A stretch of DNA of 64,000 bases from Sinohyriopsis cumingii. Its lineage: Eukaryota > Mollusca > Bivalvia > Unionida > Unionidae. The translations under genes were made by a program, and so were the position numbers. Below are positions 39,985-51,360 of this stretch, piece after piece (positions within the stretch are counted from its first letter, which is position 1; each line of letters opens with the position of its first letter). The notes under the pieces were generated by a model. That model was not told the origin of the DNA and did not search any database. It saw only the letters and a program-made list of their open reading frames with translations. The stretch is taken from NCBI GenBank assembly GCA_028554795.2, contig CM068830.1, positions 46,204,227-46,268,226 on the forward strand, written 5' to 3'.

Positions 39985-40340
39985 CCTGTTTGTAGTGCCT
40001 TGCAAACAATGTATTTTTTGTCAAAAACACTGTCCATATGTCTAGTGCTTTGAAAACAATGTATAATTTGTCAAAACAACATTGTCCATATATCTAGTAC
40101 TTTGTAAACAATGCATTATCCCTACCTGTAGTGCGTTGCAAGCAATGTATCATTTATCAGAAACATTGTCAATAGGACTAGTGCTTTGCAAACAATGCCC
40201 ACCAGGCATTCTATAAAGTGATATGTCCTGCTCCGCCAATCATTCTATTCAGTTCTATGTCCCGCCCCGCCAAGCATTGTTTTATTCGTATAGTTTTACC
40301 GCTGAACTATCTAAACTTACCCGCCCCACCAATCGTTATG
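39985..40340. repeat. Two adjoining degenerate tandem repeats, about 50 bp units
   Basis: At 39,985-40,200 four diverged copies of a unit of about 50 bp share 'agtgctttgcaaacaatg', 'tttgtcaaaa' and 'attgtccata'. At 40,200-40,340 a second, shorter set shares 'cccgccccgccaa' and 'cattctattcagt'. The second set is clearly more GC-rich. No coding potential. Confidence 0.7.
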
Positions 40341-40889
40341 GCCTTTCACGGTGATATAGCGACAACAGAAATGGAATAGGTTAGGTGACGTCACGGTACT
40401 AGACATTGACAACAATGTGGCAAGGAGCTGACCTCAATCGGTCCAAACAGCAAACAGTGACAGGGGGTGGCGGGTAAGTTTAGCTAGTTCATAAACTATA
40501 CCAATTTTGAATATATTCTAGACCAAACCTGACGGAGAATCTTCTGTCTCTCCTTGCCCATATTGAATGGATAAATAAACCATATACCTTGACTCATATT
40601 CAGGAGAAGACAATCCCAATGAAACGTAATCACATTCAAACCCATTGTAACGCAAACAGGAAGGTTGGCGAAGAAGATTCCTCTGTCACTATAAATTTAC
40701 CCACCACCCGTCACCCTCCCTGTCTTGCGATGAAAGTCCCTACGAGAACGAAATTATTTTAGGCAACGTGAATAAATATTTTTGGAGGCATATGAGTGGC
40801 ACTGAAAAGGGCCTTTGATTTTTTTCTTCTTGTTCTTTTAATTTCTTCTTTTTATATACAAACTTCTTATTTTTTGCCCCACTTTTTAA
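40341..40889. other. No gene recognised
   Basis: Mixed composition, less AT-rich than the average here. The word 'gacagggggtggcgggtaagttta' at about 40,458 and its near complement 'taaatttacccaccacccgt' at about 40,693 could form the ends of an inverted pair some 230 bp apart. Otherwise nothing. Confidence 0.35.
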
Positions 40890-41228
40890 CAAACCCCAAA
40901 TATGCTATTCACACAAAGGTACACGCACTCATACAAACACACACTCTACTATCCACACAAATGTACTCGTATGCATACAAACACACAAATACACACACAC
41001 CCAGACGGAAGAATAAAACCCAAATATACTACCCACACAAACGTACGCGCAGCATACAAACACACAAACACACCCTCTACTTCCCACAAAAACGTACTTG
41101 CACGCTTACAAATCCCAAATCTGCTATCCACACACATGTAGAGTAGCAAAAAACAAACCCTAATATATAGTATCCACACACGGGATAGAGCAAAACAAAA
41201 ATGCTATCCACACACGGGAAGGATAACA

Positions 41229-41263
<35 letters not shown>

Positions 41264-41690
41264 CAATATCTACCATTCACACAAACGTACTCGAATGTAT
41301 ACAAACCCAAAATATTCTATCCAAAACCCTAATATATACTATCCACATATGGGAAGGAGAAAACAAACCACAATATCTACAATCCACACAAACGTACACG
41401 AACTTATACTAACCCAAAATATACTATCAAAAACCCTAAATATACTATCCACACACGGGAAGAAAGAAAAGATCCTGTACTCACACGGGAAGAAAATAAA
41501 ATCCCAATATAATATCCACACACGGGAAGAAGAAAATACAAACCCAAATATTCTATCTACACACTGTTAGAGGCAAAAAACACCCCCAAATCTACTATTC
41601 ATACATGGGAAGGAAAAAACAAACTCAATATCTACTATTAAAAAAATGTACACCAACTCATACAACCCCCACATTTTGGTGGCAAAAATG
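40890..41690. repeat. CA-rich degenerate minisatellite
   Basis: Repeated 'ctatccacacacgggaag', 'aaacccaaatatactatcc' and 'cacaaacgtacacg' blocks recur at irregular intervals of roughly 40-60 bp. A poly-A run of about 28 bases (41,236-41,263) interrupts the array. Apparent open frames on both strands follow the repeat and are not genes. Confidence 0.85.
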
Positions 41691-42067
41691 AATCTTGAAT
41701 TTGGTAAATTTGGTGCTGATTGATGGTCACGTTGTTGCACTGTGCATTGTTAACTCCTGAAACATACATATTGTTGAACTACAGACTCGAGGTTGTTCGG
41801 ATACTAAGTATACCAATTATTGTTCACCGATTGCGAAAGAAAGAATGATAAAAACTGGGTGTCTATACTATTGATTTCAAGATTTAGAGAAGTCTGGTAT
41901 TATAATAATTCATTATATTATATATATATATAATTGTCTTGGGTTATTAAGAATATTGCTCCACAATATTACTCTGTTACAGCTCGCACAATGATTATTC
42001 TGTTATTGTTCAGGGTCATTATAAATTCAACATCGAGATCAAAGTCGCGTTTATTTTTGTCACATTG
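41691..42067. other. No gene recognised, left flank of the virus-like element
   Basis: AT-rich, with a short TA run near 41,917-41,932. I looked for an inverted copy of the right flank (56.7-57.0 kb) and saw none. Confidence 0.4.
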
Positions 42068-43113
42068 TTAATAACCAACTAATTTTGTTCTTACTATATC
42101 ATCGCAAACAACTTCGTTATTGGTGTCAGCAGTTTCTGTAAAATTTACAATAACTCTGCGCAACTGAAATATTCTTCTGACTCGATAAACCAGGTTTGAC
42201 CATTCGATAAGATCATCATCGATCCAAACAACTGTATCAAAGATGGTTAATCCCAGTGATGAATGGATCGTCATTGCGTATCCTAACGTCCACGGAGATT
42301 TTAGCGCATCCTCAACAACACTGACGGGAACTAAAACAATATCTTTTGACACAAGATTTTGTTTTTCTGATGATCCTGGTATATCTGTCGTCGTGTATCT
42401 GCTGGTCGATAACACAAAGGTATGGGTAGATTTGAAAACTTTTCTTTAAAAAAAAACTGAAATAAAGGCTGTTGAAGTGTATCACGTACTATCTTTCTAC
42501 TTGCCACTATCAAATCGTTTAGTTTCCACACTTGCAGAAAATCATTCATAGAAGTTTCTGAAATTATTTCACGCATGATTTCAAATTGAATTTTATTTGG
42601 TTGTAATGTGATTAATTTCTCAAATTCTCTTAATTTTGGATCAAGTGATCTATGGTCTGTATTTACTTCCTCGTAATAATCTAAAAAATTCTTTAACCAT
42701 TTATGCGGATACAATCCAACTACAGGTGGTGGTTGACCATGATCGCAGCACATTATTACAACGGTGCTTTTTGTTAACAGCCAATCAAGAAATAATTTTA
42801 GTGTTTCTAGCCACACTGTACATATATCATCCCAAGCAATAATCCTTGGAATATATTTCTCTTACCTTCATTCAGGAGTCAATTTATCTCCTTTGTATCT
42901 ACAAAAGCTATGATAAGTACATGATTTTACTCCTCGTTCTCTCATTTCTCTTGCGAGTCTGTGTGTACGTGTTAAAATAACCATATCAACTGTACTCTGC
43001 CGAAATAATTCAATAACACGAGTCGTTTTACCAGAACTATCCGATCCGTTTAGATAAACAGTCTTATGTCTAGTCACGGGGTCATATACATATGGTGCTG
43101 ACGATAATTTTTA
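42068..43113 (-). pseudogene. SF1-type helicase domain of a virus-like element
   Basis: A minus-strand superfamily 1 helicase remnant. The Walker A (P-loop) block YLNGSDSSGKTTRVIELF lies at about 43,000-43,055, motif Ia-like VILTRTHRLAREM at about 42,945-42,985, and YHSFCRY follows. A Walker-B-like IIAWDDICTVW (about 42,815-42,850) and CCDHGQPPPVVG (about 42,710-42,750, motif III-like) come next. The C-terminal motif YAMTIHSSLGLTIFDTVVW (about 42,230-42,285) resembles motif V/VI of SF1B enzymes. Stops at 42,868-42,870 and 42,862-42,864 and a frameshift near 42,400-42,450 disable it. It is in the same frame as the end of the polymerase upstream, with only the stop at 43,111-43,113 between, so the ancestral product was probably a polymerase-helicase fusion. 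It would unwind DNA during genome replication. Confidence 0.75.
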
Positions 43114-45361
43114 TATCTGATTATTTTTGCGATAACTATCTTTAATCGGAACATCAGCGGATTCGGTATAACAGTGTAATTCTTCTTGTTTTATTCTACA
43201 TTCGCCCCAACCAGTACTTGTAAATTGAGTCAGTAATTTTGAGTATTTTCTTTCGAAATAAAATGAATATGTGGCGACTCTAAAAGCAAAATTTACCAAA
43301 TATGTTTATCATAGATAATAAATTTATCTAAACATACGCAAGCGTTGAAGATCTTAAATGAGCAAATTGCGGCGATTCACCATCAGTATAACTTACAGTT
43401 GTGATTAATTTAGTTCCATTTGCCAAAAAACTGTTTCTTTGAACTATAAACGGACTTTTGATGTGGCATCAGCAATTATGAAATCTAACTCAGCATCATC
43501 TATAATTAATCTTGTACGATGTCGTTTATGATCGCATGATCCACCTTGAGTAAATTTACCAATTATTTTGCTACCGAGATCTTTCATGACTTTTTCCTCA
43601 CTTTCATCCTTGATTATCTTGTTGCAAATTTCTGTAATTTCATCCACGTTGAGATAAGGAAAATTTTCTCTGATATTTTCCCTTACTTTGTCAGGGTTAA
43701 ACTTTCTGGTTGTGGTAACCAAACTTCTTTCTGAGGACGGTATGATATAATTGCTACACTGACCGACAATGATATCAGTATTTTTGCATCGAGGATATAT
43801 CGTAACAATACTATTGGTGCCCACATTTTCTCTGAAAAATGTCTACCCAACCAGGCATAGCAAATCAAATGGAGATCTTCAGCAAACTCAAATGACTCGA
43901 TACAAGCCAATCTGGTTAAATCAAAATCGGGTCATCTTGTGTGTGTGATGTCCAATTCGTTTAAAATACTTGGAACACTCTCCGATACCAGGAAATCTTC
44001 CTGGATAACATGTTGCCATATCATCTGAAATAACATCTCTATAATCGTATTTAGTATTCCACAATCCAACGTGTCCGTATTCGACACAGCTGCGTTTCAT
44101 ATCTTCAAGAAATTCCAATGGTGTTGATTTCCATAATCAGCAACTGACGTAACGCCAAAACAATTACTGAGTAATTGTTCAGCCCTGACATCATCGGGGG
44201 AGGGGGTATATCGCTGCGCAAGATTTTTCATTTCTTCGTGGAGAGATTCTAAACTATTAATAACTTGGCAAGGCCGAACAAATTGATCATAGTTTTCATC
44301 ATCGGAGGAACTTCGAAATAATCATACTGATACAGGATCATTCCTACTTATTACGTTAATAAAATCAAACATATCTCCGCGGTAAAATCAAACGGTTCGA
44401 TTTCGGGGAAATATTGTTATTGCGCTAGTCCACTCATGCGCATTATGATCAATAATTTCAATCGGAGCTCCTCCTTATTTTATAATGTTTCGAATCGTGT
44501 AAAATCTCTCCTGTTATTGATTTTACTAGTATTGGGAATTTTAGTGTTTTTCTAACTTAGCAACATCATTGATTGTAGCTCCCTTAAACTTGACCGATTC
44601 AGCCCACTCGCCCATTTTTTTACGTCGTAGATCCGTTAAACCATTTTCACGTATCGCATTTGTGAAATGCTCCGTTACTCGTTCGGCTACACAATTTAGC
44701 CTTGACAAAGTCAAGGACAAACATTTCATCGGCGCTAAATCATCAACGATGGGTTTATCATTCAGCGGATAAATTCCATAAATAACCGCGGTTACAGGAT
44801 ATGCTCGTGTATAATACGGTTTGTCAATACCAGTCAACATTCCTGGCTTTGAAGTTTTACTCAATATAACTATTTTTTTTAGCAAGAACAGGTTCGCGTT
44901 TACTAACCGTGATCCAATTATAGTCGTCACGTCTGATCAATTTTATCTCAACAAGATAGTTTTTGTCATTAAGATAATCGACGAATTGTTTTTCCTCGAA
45001 TATCATTCATTGTTGCATCAATGATCTTACTGTCGGTTATCCTGGATGTAGACCAAACATGGGTCATACCGCAGTTTTTAAACTCACGTTTTGCTTCGTT
45101 GATCGCGTTTATTAAATTATGGTAGTTAGGTAGATTTCTTCGTAATGGATCGGGATCTAATCGATCAAGGTCAAATCTGTTCGAAACATTTCTTTCTGGT
45201 ACAAATATAAATTCACGATCATGGTCAAATCTGTACGTTATATCTCTTCCAGGGTCAAATCTGAATCTAGAAGTTTTGATTATAGACAATCTCTCAAACA
45301 CTTCCATATTATAATCAAGACAATTATTTAAATTAAAAATATTATATATACAATGATCCAA
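43114..45361 (-). pseudogene. Family B DNA polymerase of a virus-like element
   Basis: Minus-strand polymerase remnant in several frames. A charged N-terminal part (45,361-44,969 and 44,930-44,541) precedes a coding-like piece around 44,350-44,130 (CQVINSLESLHEEMKNLAQR). Next comes the palm motif A-like SDDMATCYPGRFPG (about 43,990-44,035), then FAEDLHLICYAWLG (about 43,840-43,880). A Lys/Glu-rich frame (43,824-43,444) and QFAHLRSSTLAYV (about 43,330-43,370) follow. The palm motif C reads RVATYSFYF (about 43,255-43,282), where family B enzymes have an acidic DTDS-like core, so the key Asp appears replaced by Tyr. The frame continues into the helicase. An intact enzyme would copy a linear double-stranded DNA genome, possibly by protein priming. 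Several frameshifts and stops make it inactive. Confidence 0.68.
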
Positions 45362-45669
45362 ACAATGAACAAATGCATCTGGCTAAAGATAGATTCTACA
45401 ACTCCTTGTGAAAAGCTTGTGTTAATGAATTCTGCGGGCATCATTCACAAAGCGTACGGAGAGGGAGCTTAGGACAAAAACCTTGTTTGCAACGTGGTGT
45501 TGGAGTTAGAGGAGAAACACAGTTGTGAGCGTTGTGGAGGTAAAAATCCAGAGAGTTGAAGCGATGTTATGATATAAAAAATGACGACAATAATAACAAA
45601 TAAGGAACGCTGAAGACTATATAGCAAGATTTTCAAAATAATGATTTAGACAAATACTATTATGTATAA

Positions 45670-46149
45670 TGGAGCAAACTGAATTTGTTAAACATCCTAA
45701 CATCAAGAATTCTGAAGCATTTGGTGATGGTGTAATCTAAAATTGTGGAATAAAAAGAAAACAGTCGTTGCTGTCATAATCATGGTTATCTCACATTCAA
45801 TACCGAGAGAAATAAAATGTTTCTTTGCCATCAATTTATATATCAGTGTTTCTTTGGGGTAACCGAAGACGGCCTTGTGATCGATCATTTTGGTTCAGAT
45901 AAGAAAAATAACTCTTTCGTAACCTGCGAGCTATTACTCAAAGCGAGAATTGTGAATCTGGAAATACTGGAAAGCATAAAAAACTTCCTAGGGTCGTTAA
46001 ATCTGTAAATACAGAGACTGGTAAAGAAAAGATATTTCAATCAATGAATGCAGCTGGCAAGTATTTTTATATTTGCGTGCCATCGGTACAACGTATCGCA
46101 AATAAAATATACAAATCGGCGTATTCCAGAAAGTATAAACAAAAATAAT
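45670..46149 (+). pseudogene. HNH/NUMOD homing-endonuclease-like remnant
   Basis: A plus-strand degenerate gene, divergent from the polymerase. It starts with ATG at 45,670 (MEQTEFVKHPNIKN) and is soon interrupted by stops. A central block reads CHQFIYQCFFG (about 45,823-45,855), then GLVIDHFGSDKKNNS (about 45,872-45,916). After a frame change comes NLRAITQSENC (45,921-45,953). The His...DH...NN...NLR pattern is that of HNH nucleases of phage and algal-virus homing endonucleases. The C-terminal part TETGKEKIFQSMNAAGKY, then SVQRIANKIY (about 45,998-46,115) resembles the NUMOD1 DNA-binding repeat that follows HNH in that family. Such enzymes cut specific DNA and spread selfishly between viral genomes. 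It is disabled by a frameshift at about 45,915 and several stops. Confidence 0.65.
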
Positions 46150-46357
46150 AATTTCAGTATCTCCCGATTGTGTTAGATAAAGAGAGATTATTCTGTCGAG
46201 GATACGTAACGCGGTTAAGAGTCATCACGTGTATTTTTCGTTTATAAATTAACATCTTTGCATTGTTATGTTCTTTCTTTCGGTACACAACAAGCGAATC
46301 GGCGATACAAACAACGTATTTTTTTATATATAAAAAACAAAGGTATCTTACTTCAGA

Positions 46358-46359
<2 letters not shown>

Positions 46360-46411
<52 letters not shown>

Positions 46412-46448
46412 CAACAACAAGAACAACAACAACAACAACAGCAACAAC

Positions 46449-46513
<65 letters not shown>
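46360..46513. repeat. (AAT)n with central (AAC)n, 3' tail of LINE copy B
   Basis: A long trinucleotide run with an AAC-rich middle part (46,408-46,448) between two AAT blocks. It abuts the 3' end of the minus-strand LINE, as the shorter tail of copy A does. The poly-Asn, poly-Ile and poly-Leu open frames over it are artefacts. Confidence 0.95.
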
Positions 46514-46514
<1 letters not shown>

Positions 46515-49500
46515 GAGGACTTTGTATAGAACCTAATCTTTAGAAGCTCTAAGCGCTTTACAACATTAGACAACTCATATAACATAAAAAAACATATATA
46601 ATGATATTATTACAAAAAACAAACACCATGACATTAGAAAACATAAAAAACATGCTGAAAATATTTAAGGTAGGAAATAATATTAGGTCTTCAAGCTTGG
46701 TCTTGCAGTCGTAATAAGTAAGTTTTAAGAGCACTCTTGAATGGGATCACTGTGTCTTTGTGTCTAAGTTCAGTGGGCAATTCATTCCACTTTTTTCTGG
46801 GCCCTAGTACGCAAAAGAAAGTTGTCCATATGACTTCGTTTTTGTAGTGGGAATAATGAGTATACGATTGTCAGAAGAGGAGCGTAAGTATCTTGCTGGT
46901 GTGTACACGTGGGTGAGGTCGGATAGGTATGTTGGACTAGAGTCCGTCAGTGAAACGTAGCACAGAGAACAAATTTTGTGTTTGATTCTGGATCCAATGG
47001 ATAGCCAATGTAGGGTACAGACCATCGGGAGGTGTGCTCTAATCGTGGTACTCTAAGTATGGTCCGAGCAGCTGTGTTTTTGAACTTTTTGAAGTTTCTT
47101 GAGTAGATATTGAGATGAACCAGACAGAATTGAGTTACAATAGTCCAGTCATGAAAGTACTAATGAACACACAAGTATTTTAGTGGCATCAGCTGAAAGA
47201 TATTTGCGAATGGAGATGATGTGTATCAGCTCAAGATATGCAGCCTTGCATATGTTCATGACATGTTGGTGCAATGTGAGAGTATTGTCCAGAGTAACAC
47301 CTAGGTTTCGCATTGACAGTGTGAATTTAATGTTAGAAGTTGTTGTTTGTGTGGTTTAACGCCATTTTTCAGCACACGATAGACTATACATGGCGGCCAG
47401 TATTAATGGTGGACGAAGAACCCGGGAAAAATCCGGAAAGAACCACTGACCCACGAGGAGCTACTGGCAAGCTTTCTCACATACCCACATTGGTTGAATC
47501 CAAAACTGGAACTGGCGCAAACAGATTTGAGATGGCAGTGATCCGTAACGGACAGCACTTTAGACCACTCGGCCACTCGAGGCCCCATTTAATATTGGTG
47601 TTGCTGATATTTATTGTTTGAGGTAAAGGATGTGAATGAGAAAGTATTTGTGTTGTGATCAGAATGGCCTCAGTTATATCATATTTATATGCAGCTTGTT
47701 ACATGTCATCCATAATTTCACATTAGAAATGTACCTTGCTACACCTTGGATGGTAGCATCAACTTCAGTTGGGTGGCTAGATTTGTATATTTGGGTGTCA
47801 TCAGCGTACAATTGGTGAGACACTGGATGATGACCTGAGAGCGGTTGAGTGTATAGAATGATGAGAACAGGTCAAAGAACAGACCCCTGTTGACCACCAC
47901 ATCATAGATTAACTGGGCTGGAGTGTATTCCATTTGCAGACACAATTTGTGTCCTGTTGACCAAGTAGGATTGAACCACAGAAAGCTGTATCATGAATGT
48001 CAAATACATGCTGGAGACAGTGAATTAATATATCATGGTCTATTGTGTCAAATGCTGTAATATATCATGGTCTATTGTGTCAAATGCTGCAGACAAATCA
48101 AGGAGGGTGAGGACTGTAATCTTTCCGCTATCCAAAGCAGAGAGAATGTCATTAACTACTTTTAGAAGAGTAGTTTCAGTACTGTGGCAAGGGCGATATG
48201 CAGATTGTATATTGCTAAAGTGACTGTTTGAATTCAGATGAGATACAAGCTGGGATAGAACAACCTTTTCTAAGATTTTTTATATGAATGGGAGATTAGA
48301 AACTGGGCGGTAGTTCTTTCAATCGTTATGGTCTAGTGTTGATTTCTTCAGCAGAGGCTTTACAATGGCAGTTTTGAAAAATGATGGGAATTCCCCGGAT
48401 GAGAGAAAGGTATTAATATCATCAGTTAGTGAGGGTAATGCTGGATCTAAGCAGTAGTAATGTTGGAATTGGATCAAGTTCACATGACTTTGGTTCAATC
48501 TTCATCAGGAATGTACGTACGATATCCATAGAGACAGGTTCAAATGATGCTAATGGTTGCCGCTCAAATTATGTATCCCAACTGTATGGTGACGACGAGT
48601 CAATTGCAAATTGTGTTGTCAAGCTTATCTCTAAAGGTTTGTACTTTGTCACGGAAGAAATCTGCAAACATATCCGGAAGGTTGACTGGAGAGAAATTTG
48701 TTGGAAGTGGTGTACATTTGTTCCTTAACATTAGCTTGTTAGTAATTTCGAAGAGCTCTTTGCAGCTGGAACTTTCCATGATCTTAGTAGTGTAGTGGGC
48801 TGATTTCGCTGTATGGACAATATTTGTGACATTCTTCATAGCAGCTTCATAGATTTGCTTATGAATAGTGAGTCTGGTGGAAAGGCGAAGCCTCTCAGAT
48901 TTACGGCGGTCTCTTTTAGCAGTGCGAAGCTGGTCCCTAACACTTATGTACCATGGACAGCACTTTTGAATTGGTGTTCTGCACTTGGTAGCTCGGGCAT
49001 GTTTGTCTAGCAATGAACGCAGGCAGTTATCGAGTTGTTCTGCTGTAGGAGGTAAGCAAGTTTTTAGGTGTGCTTGGATGGCATGCATTAGTTTGGTTCT
49101 ATTTATCATAATGTGGTTTCTCTTAGTAGCAGATAAAAGTGGAGGGTTAGAGACTAATACGTCAAGATGGCATATAATGCAGAGGTGATCTGATGCAAGT
49201 TCGTGAATACCAGGGAGGACGGTAGAATGTTATCATCAGGTCTATGAAGAATCCAGTCTAACATGTGACCATGTTTATGGGTGGGTTGGTTAACTGACTG
49301 TTTGAGGTTGAAAACATCAATGGAATCTAGGAGTTTTGATGTGCTTGATTTTCCAGGACAGTCAAAGTGAAAGTTGAAATCTCCAAGAATAATCAGGTTG
49401 CCACCTATCGAATTTCCATAGTCCAGAAGATACGGAAACTGCTCCAAAAAGAGATTCAGTCAGCTTGTTTTTTTCTACTAGGAGCAGTGTGGTATAGGCA

Positions 49501-50061
49501 GAAAAAATGGACTGACCTTTGCTCCAATGTAAGTTATGGTGTGGTTAAGACGTTTCATCATGGAATTCTTTGTGATGACAGCAATTCCACCTCTTCGAGA
49601 GTGGCAGGGGACCGAATTGATGGAGTAACCAGTGGGTGTTAGATACACGCACTTGGACTCATCACCTGATGTTTTAGCCCTGTTTCGGTCAGGAAAAAGA
49701 CGTCGACATTCTGGTCGATGATAAAATGATCTACTTCTGTGCGCTTTTCATCTGGTCCTACTGACTGGGCATTGAATAATGCAATACGCAGAGGTATCTC
49801 TTAGATAGCTGACACGAAGGTTGACGATTTAATAGGGATTTGAAACAGGTTATCTAAATTAATGGTCGAATTTTTAAAGTTTGGAGCCGGAAAGGGCAAG
49901 AGCGAGATAACTGGAATTCTTCTTCCTGTTCTACGCCGGCCAGCTTTGAAACAACGTTTCTTTTTTAGCTTCTGTTTACATTTAAGTAATAATGAATATA
50001 GTCCCAGTTCGTTTAGTCTAGAGCACATTCTAGCATAAACGGGTTGACTGGCAAGTATCAC
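46514..50061 (-). mobile_element. CR1/L2-like LINE, copy B, nearly full length
   Basis: A minus-strand LINE of the same family as copy A. It is inserted between the polymerase/HNH half and the structural half of the virus-like element. The upstream region (50,061-49,801) has a Lys/Arg-rich stretch KCKQKLKKKRCF. The endonuclease begins around 49,790 (LRIALFNAQSVGPDEK) and shows the catalytic-type block LIILGDFNFHFD (about 49,365-49,400). The linker frame (49,109-48,600) is open for 169 codons. The reverse-transcriptase region (48.2-47.6 kb) is heavily damaged, and the C-terminal part (47,025-46,804) retains YLRSSSDNRILIIPTTK. A SINE (47,335-47,586) interrupts the polymerase. An imperfect local duplication of 'atatcatggtctattgtgtcaaatgctg' lies at 48,029-48,086. 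Non-functional. Confidence 0.92.
47335..47586 (-). mobile_element. tRNA-derived SINE nested in LINE copy B
   Basis: Same family and orientation as the SINE at 36,241-36,496: a head 'ggggcctcgagtggccgagtg', then a body with 'ttccgg.tttttcccgggttct' and 'gccgccatgtatagt', and an (AAC)-rich tail. It is flanked by 'atttaatgtt' (47,325-47,334) and 'atttaatatt' (47,587-47,596), a 10-bp duplication with one change. Copy A of the LINE has the uninterrupted site at about 28,341, which confirms the insertion. The B-box region is more diverged than in the other copy. Confidence 0.92.
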
Positions 50062-50719
50062 ATGATGGCGGTTTGATCACCAACAAAGCAAGTTGTAGCA
50101 GTGGAGCAAGACAGCTGAGAAAAAGTCTAATTGTTCTCGTTTGAAAAAATAGGAGATGAAGAAACCCATACGAAATGAACAGCCAATGCATGATGAACAC
50201 TATAACGTTGACGAAGACAGACAACAAGAACATATATCATGAAAACGGCCGAAGAAACGGAACAGCTGCTTTAAGCCGGTTAAGCAATAGAGGCAATCTT
50301 GAATACTTATATATAAAAAAATAACTATATTGTAAGACAGCATCCTTGGCAAAGTTCTGATATAATCCTTGACAGAGTCATTAACAGCGTCAAGAGGAAA
50401 TAACTCTCTTGGATAAAGTTTACACACAATTTATTTTTGGTTGTTTTTTTTTTTATAAAAAACATTTTTCTTATTTTTCTGAATCTGTCAGGTTTCTTGC
50501 TTGATCTAGATTTCGTCAGCGATAATAATTAATAAAAAAGAAGAGTGAAAACATCAAATAAACTACTTCTATTGCGTGAGCTACTTTTGGATTTGTATTA
50601 GTTGGCTTATATGGAATAGGACCCGTTTTATCATTGAGGTCCAACCCTAAATTTGCTCGAACTTCAACACACAATCACACATGTGATGGGTGCTCTTTTG
50701 CACTCTCCCGGGATTGATT

Positions 50720-50721
<2 letters not shown>
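50062..50721. other. LINE 5' region or flank, nothing certain
   Basis: Two minus-strand frames (50,233-50,030 and 50,427-50,200) lie immediately upstream of LINE copy B and may be its 5' leader. They carry no known motif. Confidence 0.4.

Positions 50722-50756
<35 letters not shown>
50722..50756. repeat. (GT)n microsatellite
   Basis: An uninterrupted GT dinucleotide run. Confidence 0.97.
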
Positions 50757-50759
<3 letters not shown>

Positions 50760-50791
50760 TAAATCTGTTGAACTAGACAAGGCCCCGTATA

Positions 50792-51000
50792 TGTACTGTA
50801 TCGTACTTAGAATTAAGTTAGATGAGATCGTATGTTGTACCGTCCTTAGAATTAAAATTGTATGTTGTGCCGTCCTTAAAAATAAGGTAGATAAGATTGT
50901 ATGTTGTGCCGTCCTTGTAATTAAGTTAGATAAAATTGTATGTTGTGCAGTCCTTAAAATTGAGTTAGATAAGATTGTATGTTATATCGTCCTAATACTT
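50792..51000. repeat. 39-bp tandem repeat, about five copies
   Basis: The unit contains 'gtatgttgtgccgtccttaa' and then 'aattaagttagataagatt'. One copy is shortened (near 50,850). The plus frame through it reads as a repeated 13-residue Val/Cys/Lys peptide but ends soon after, so I regard it as non-coding. The unit length is the same as that of the 25-kb array but the sequence is unrelated. Confidence 0.9.
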
Positions 51001-51010
51001 CTTTATTTTA

Positions 51011-51360
51011 AATACATACTTATTATAGAACGAACTATGAAAATATCAATGTTATTATTTCTGCAATTAAAAAAATTAAAAAATTAAAACATGACGGCAT
51101 AAAAATATGTGATGAACTAAATCCTGAAAAAATTATTTGTGATTTTGATTCATTACAAGAGCGTAAATTCGAAATTGGATATTCACTACCATCAGAATAC
51201 AAATTCATTAAGAAAATTCAACAGTCTGTGTTCAAATCCTTAACTGTGGTCGAAGAAACAGAAGTGGAGAAATTCGTATCACTTTCGGGCGTGATCGAAA
51301 CAATTAGATCGGAATTGTCTCACGAATACGAAACCAAAAACATATTAACATCCGTGTGAG
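51011..51360 (+). CDS. Unrecognised plus-strand open frame in the virus-like region
   Basis: A plus-strand frame open for about 115 codons, without a good ATG near its start. Readable parts are INVIISAIKKIKKLKHDGIK, CDFDSLQERKFEIGYSLPSE and SLTVVEETEVEKFVSLSGV. The amino-acid use is that of a real protein: charged, helical, no low complexity. It ends at TGA 51,358-51,360. Its strand is opposite to the capsid and polymerase genes, like the HNH remnant. It may be an element gene whose start was lost. No function can be given. Confidence 0.4.

Noticed and set aside
40796-41570. Tyr/His/Thr-rich plus frames and Cys/Val-rich minus frames
   Set aside because: Readings of the CA-rich minisatellite in alternative frames.
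46154-46585. Poly-Leu, poly-Ile and poly-Asn open frames
   Set aside because: Translations of the (AAT)n/(AAC)n tail of LINE copy B in different frames, not a homopolymer-rich protein.
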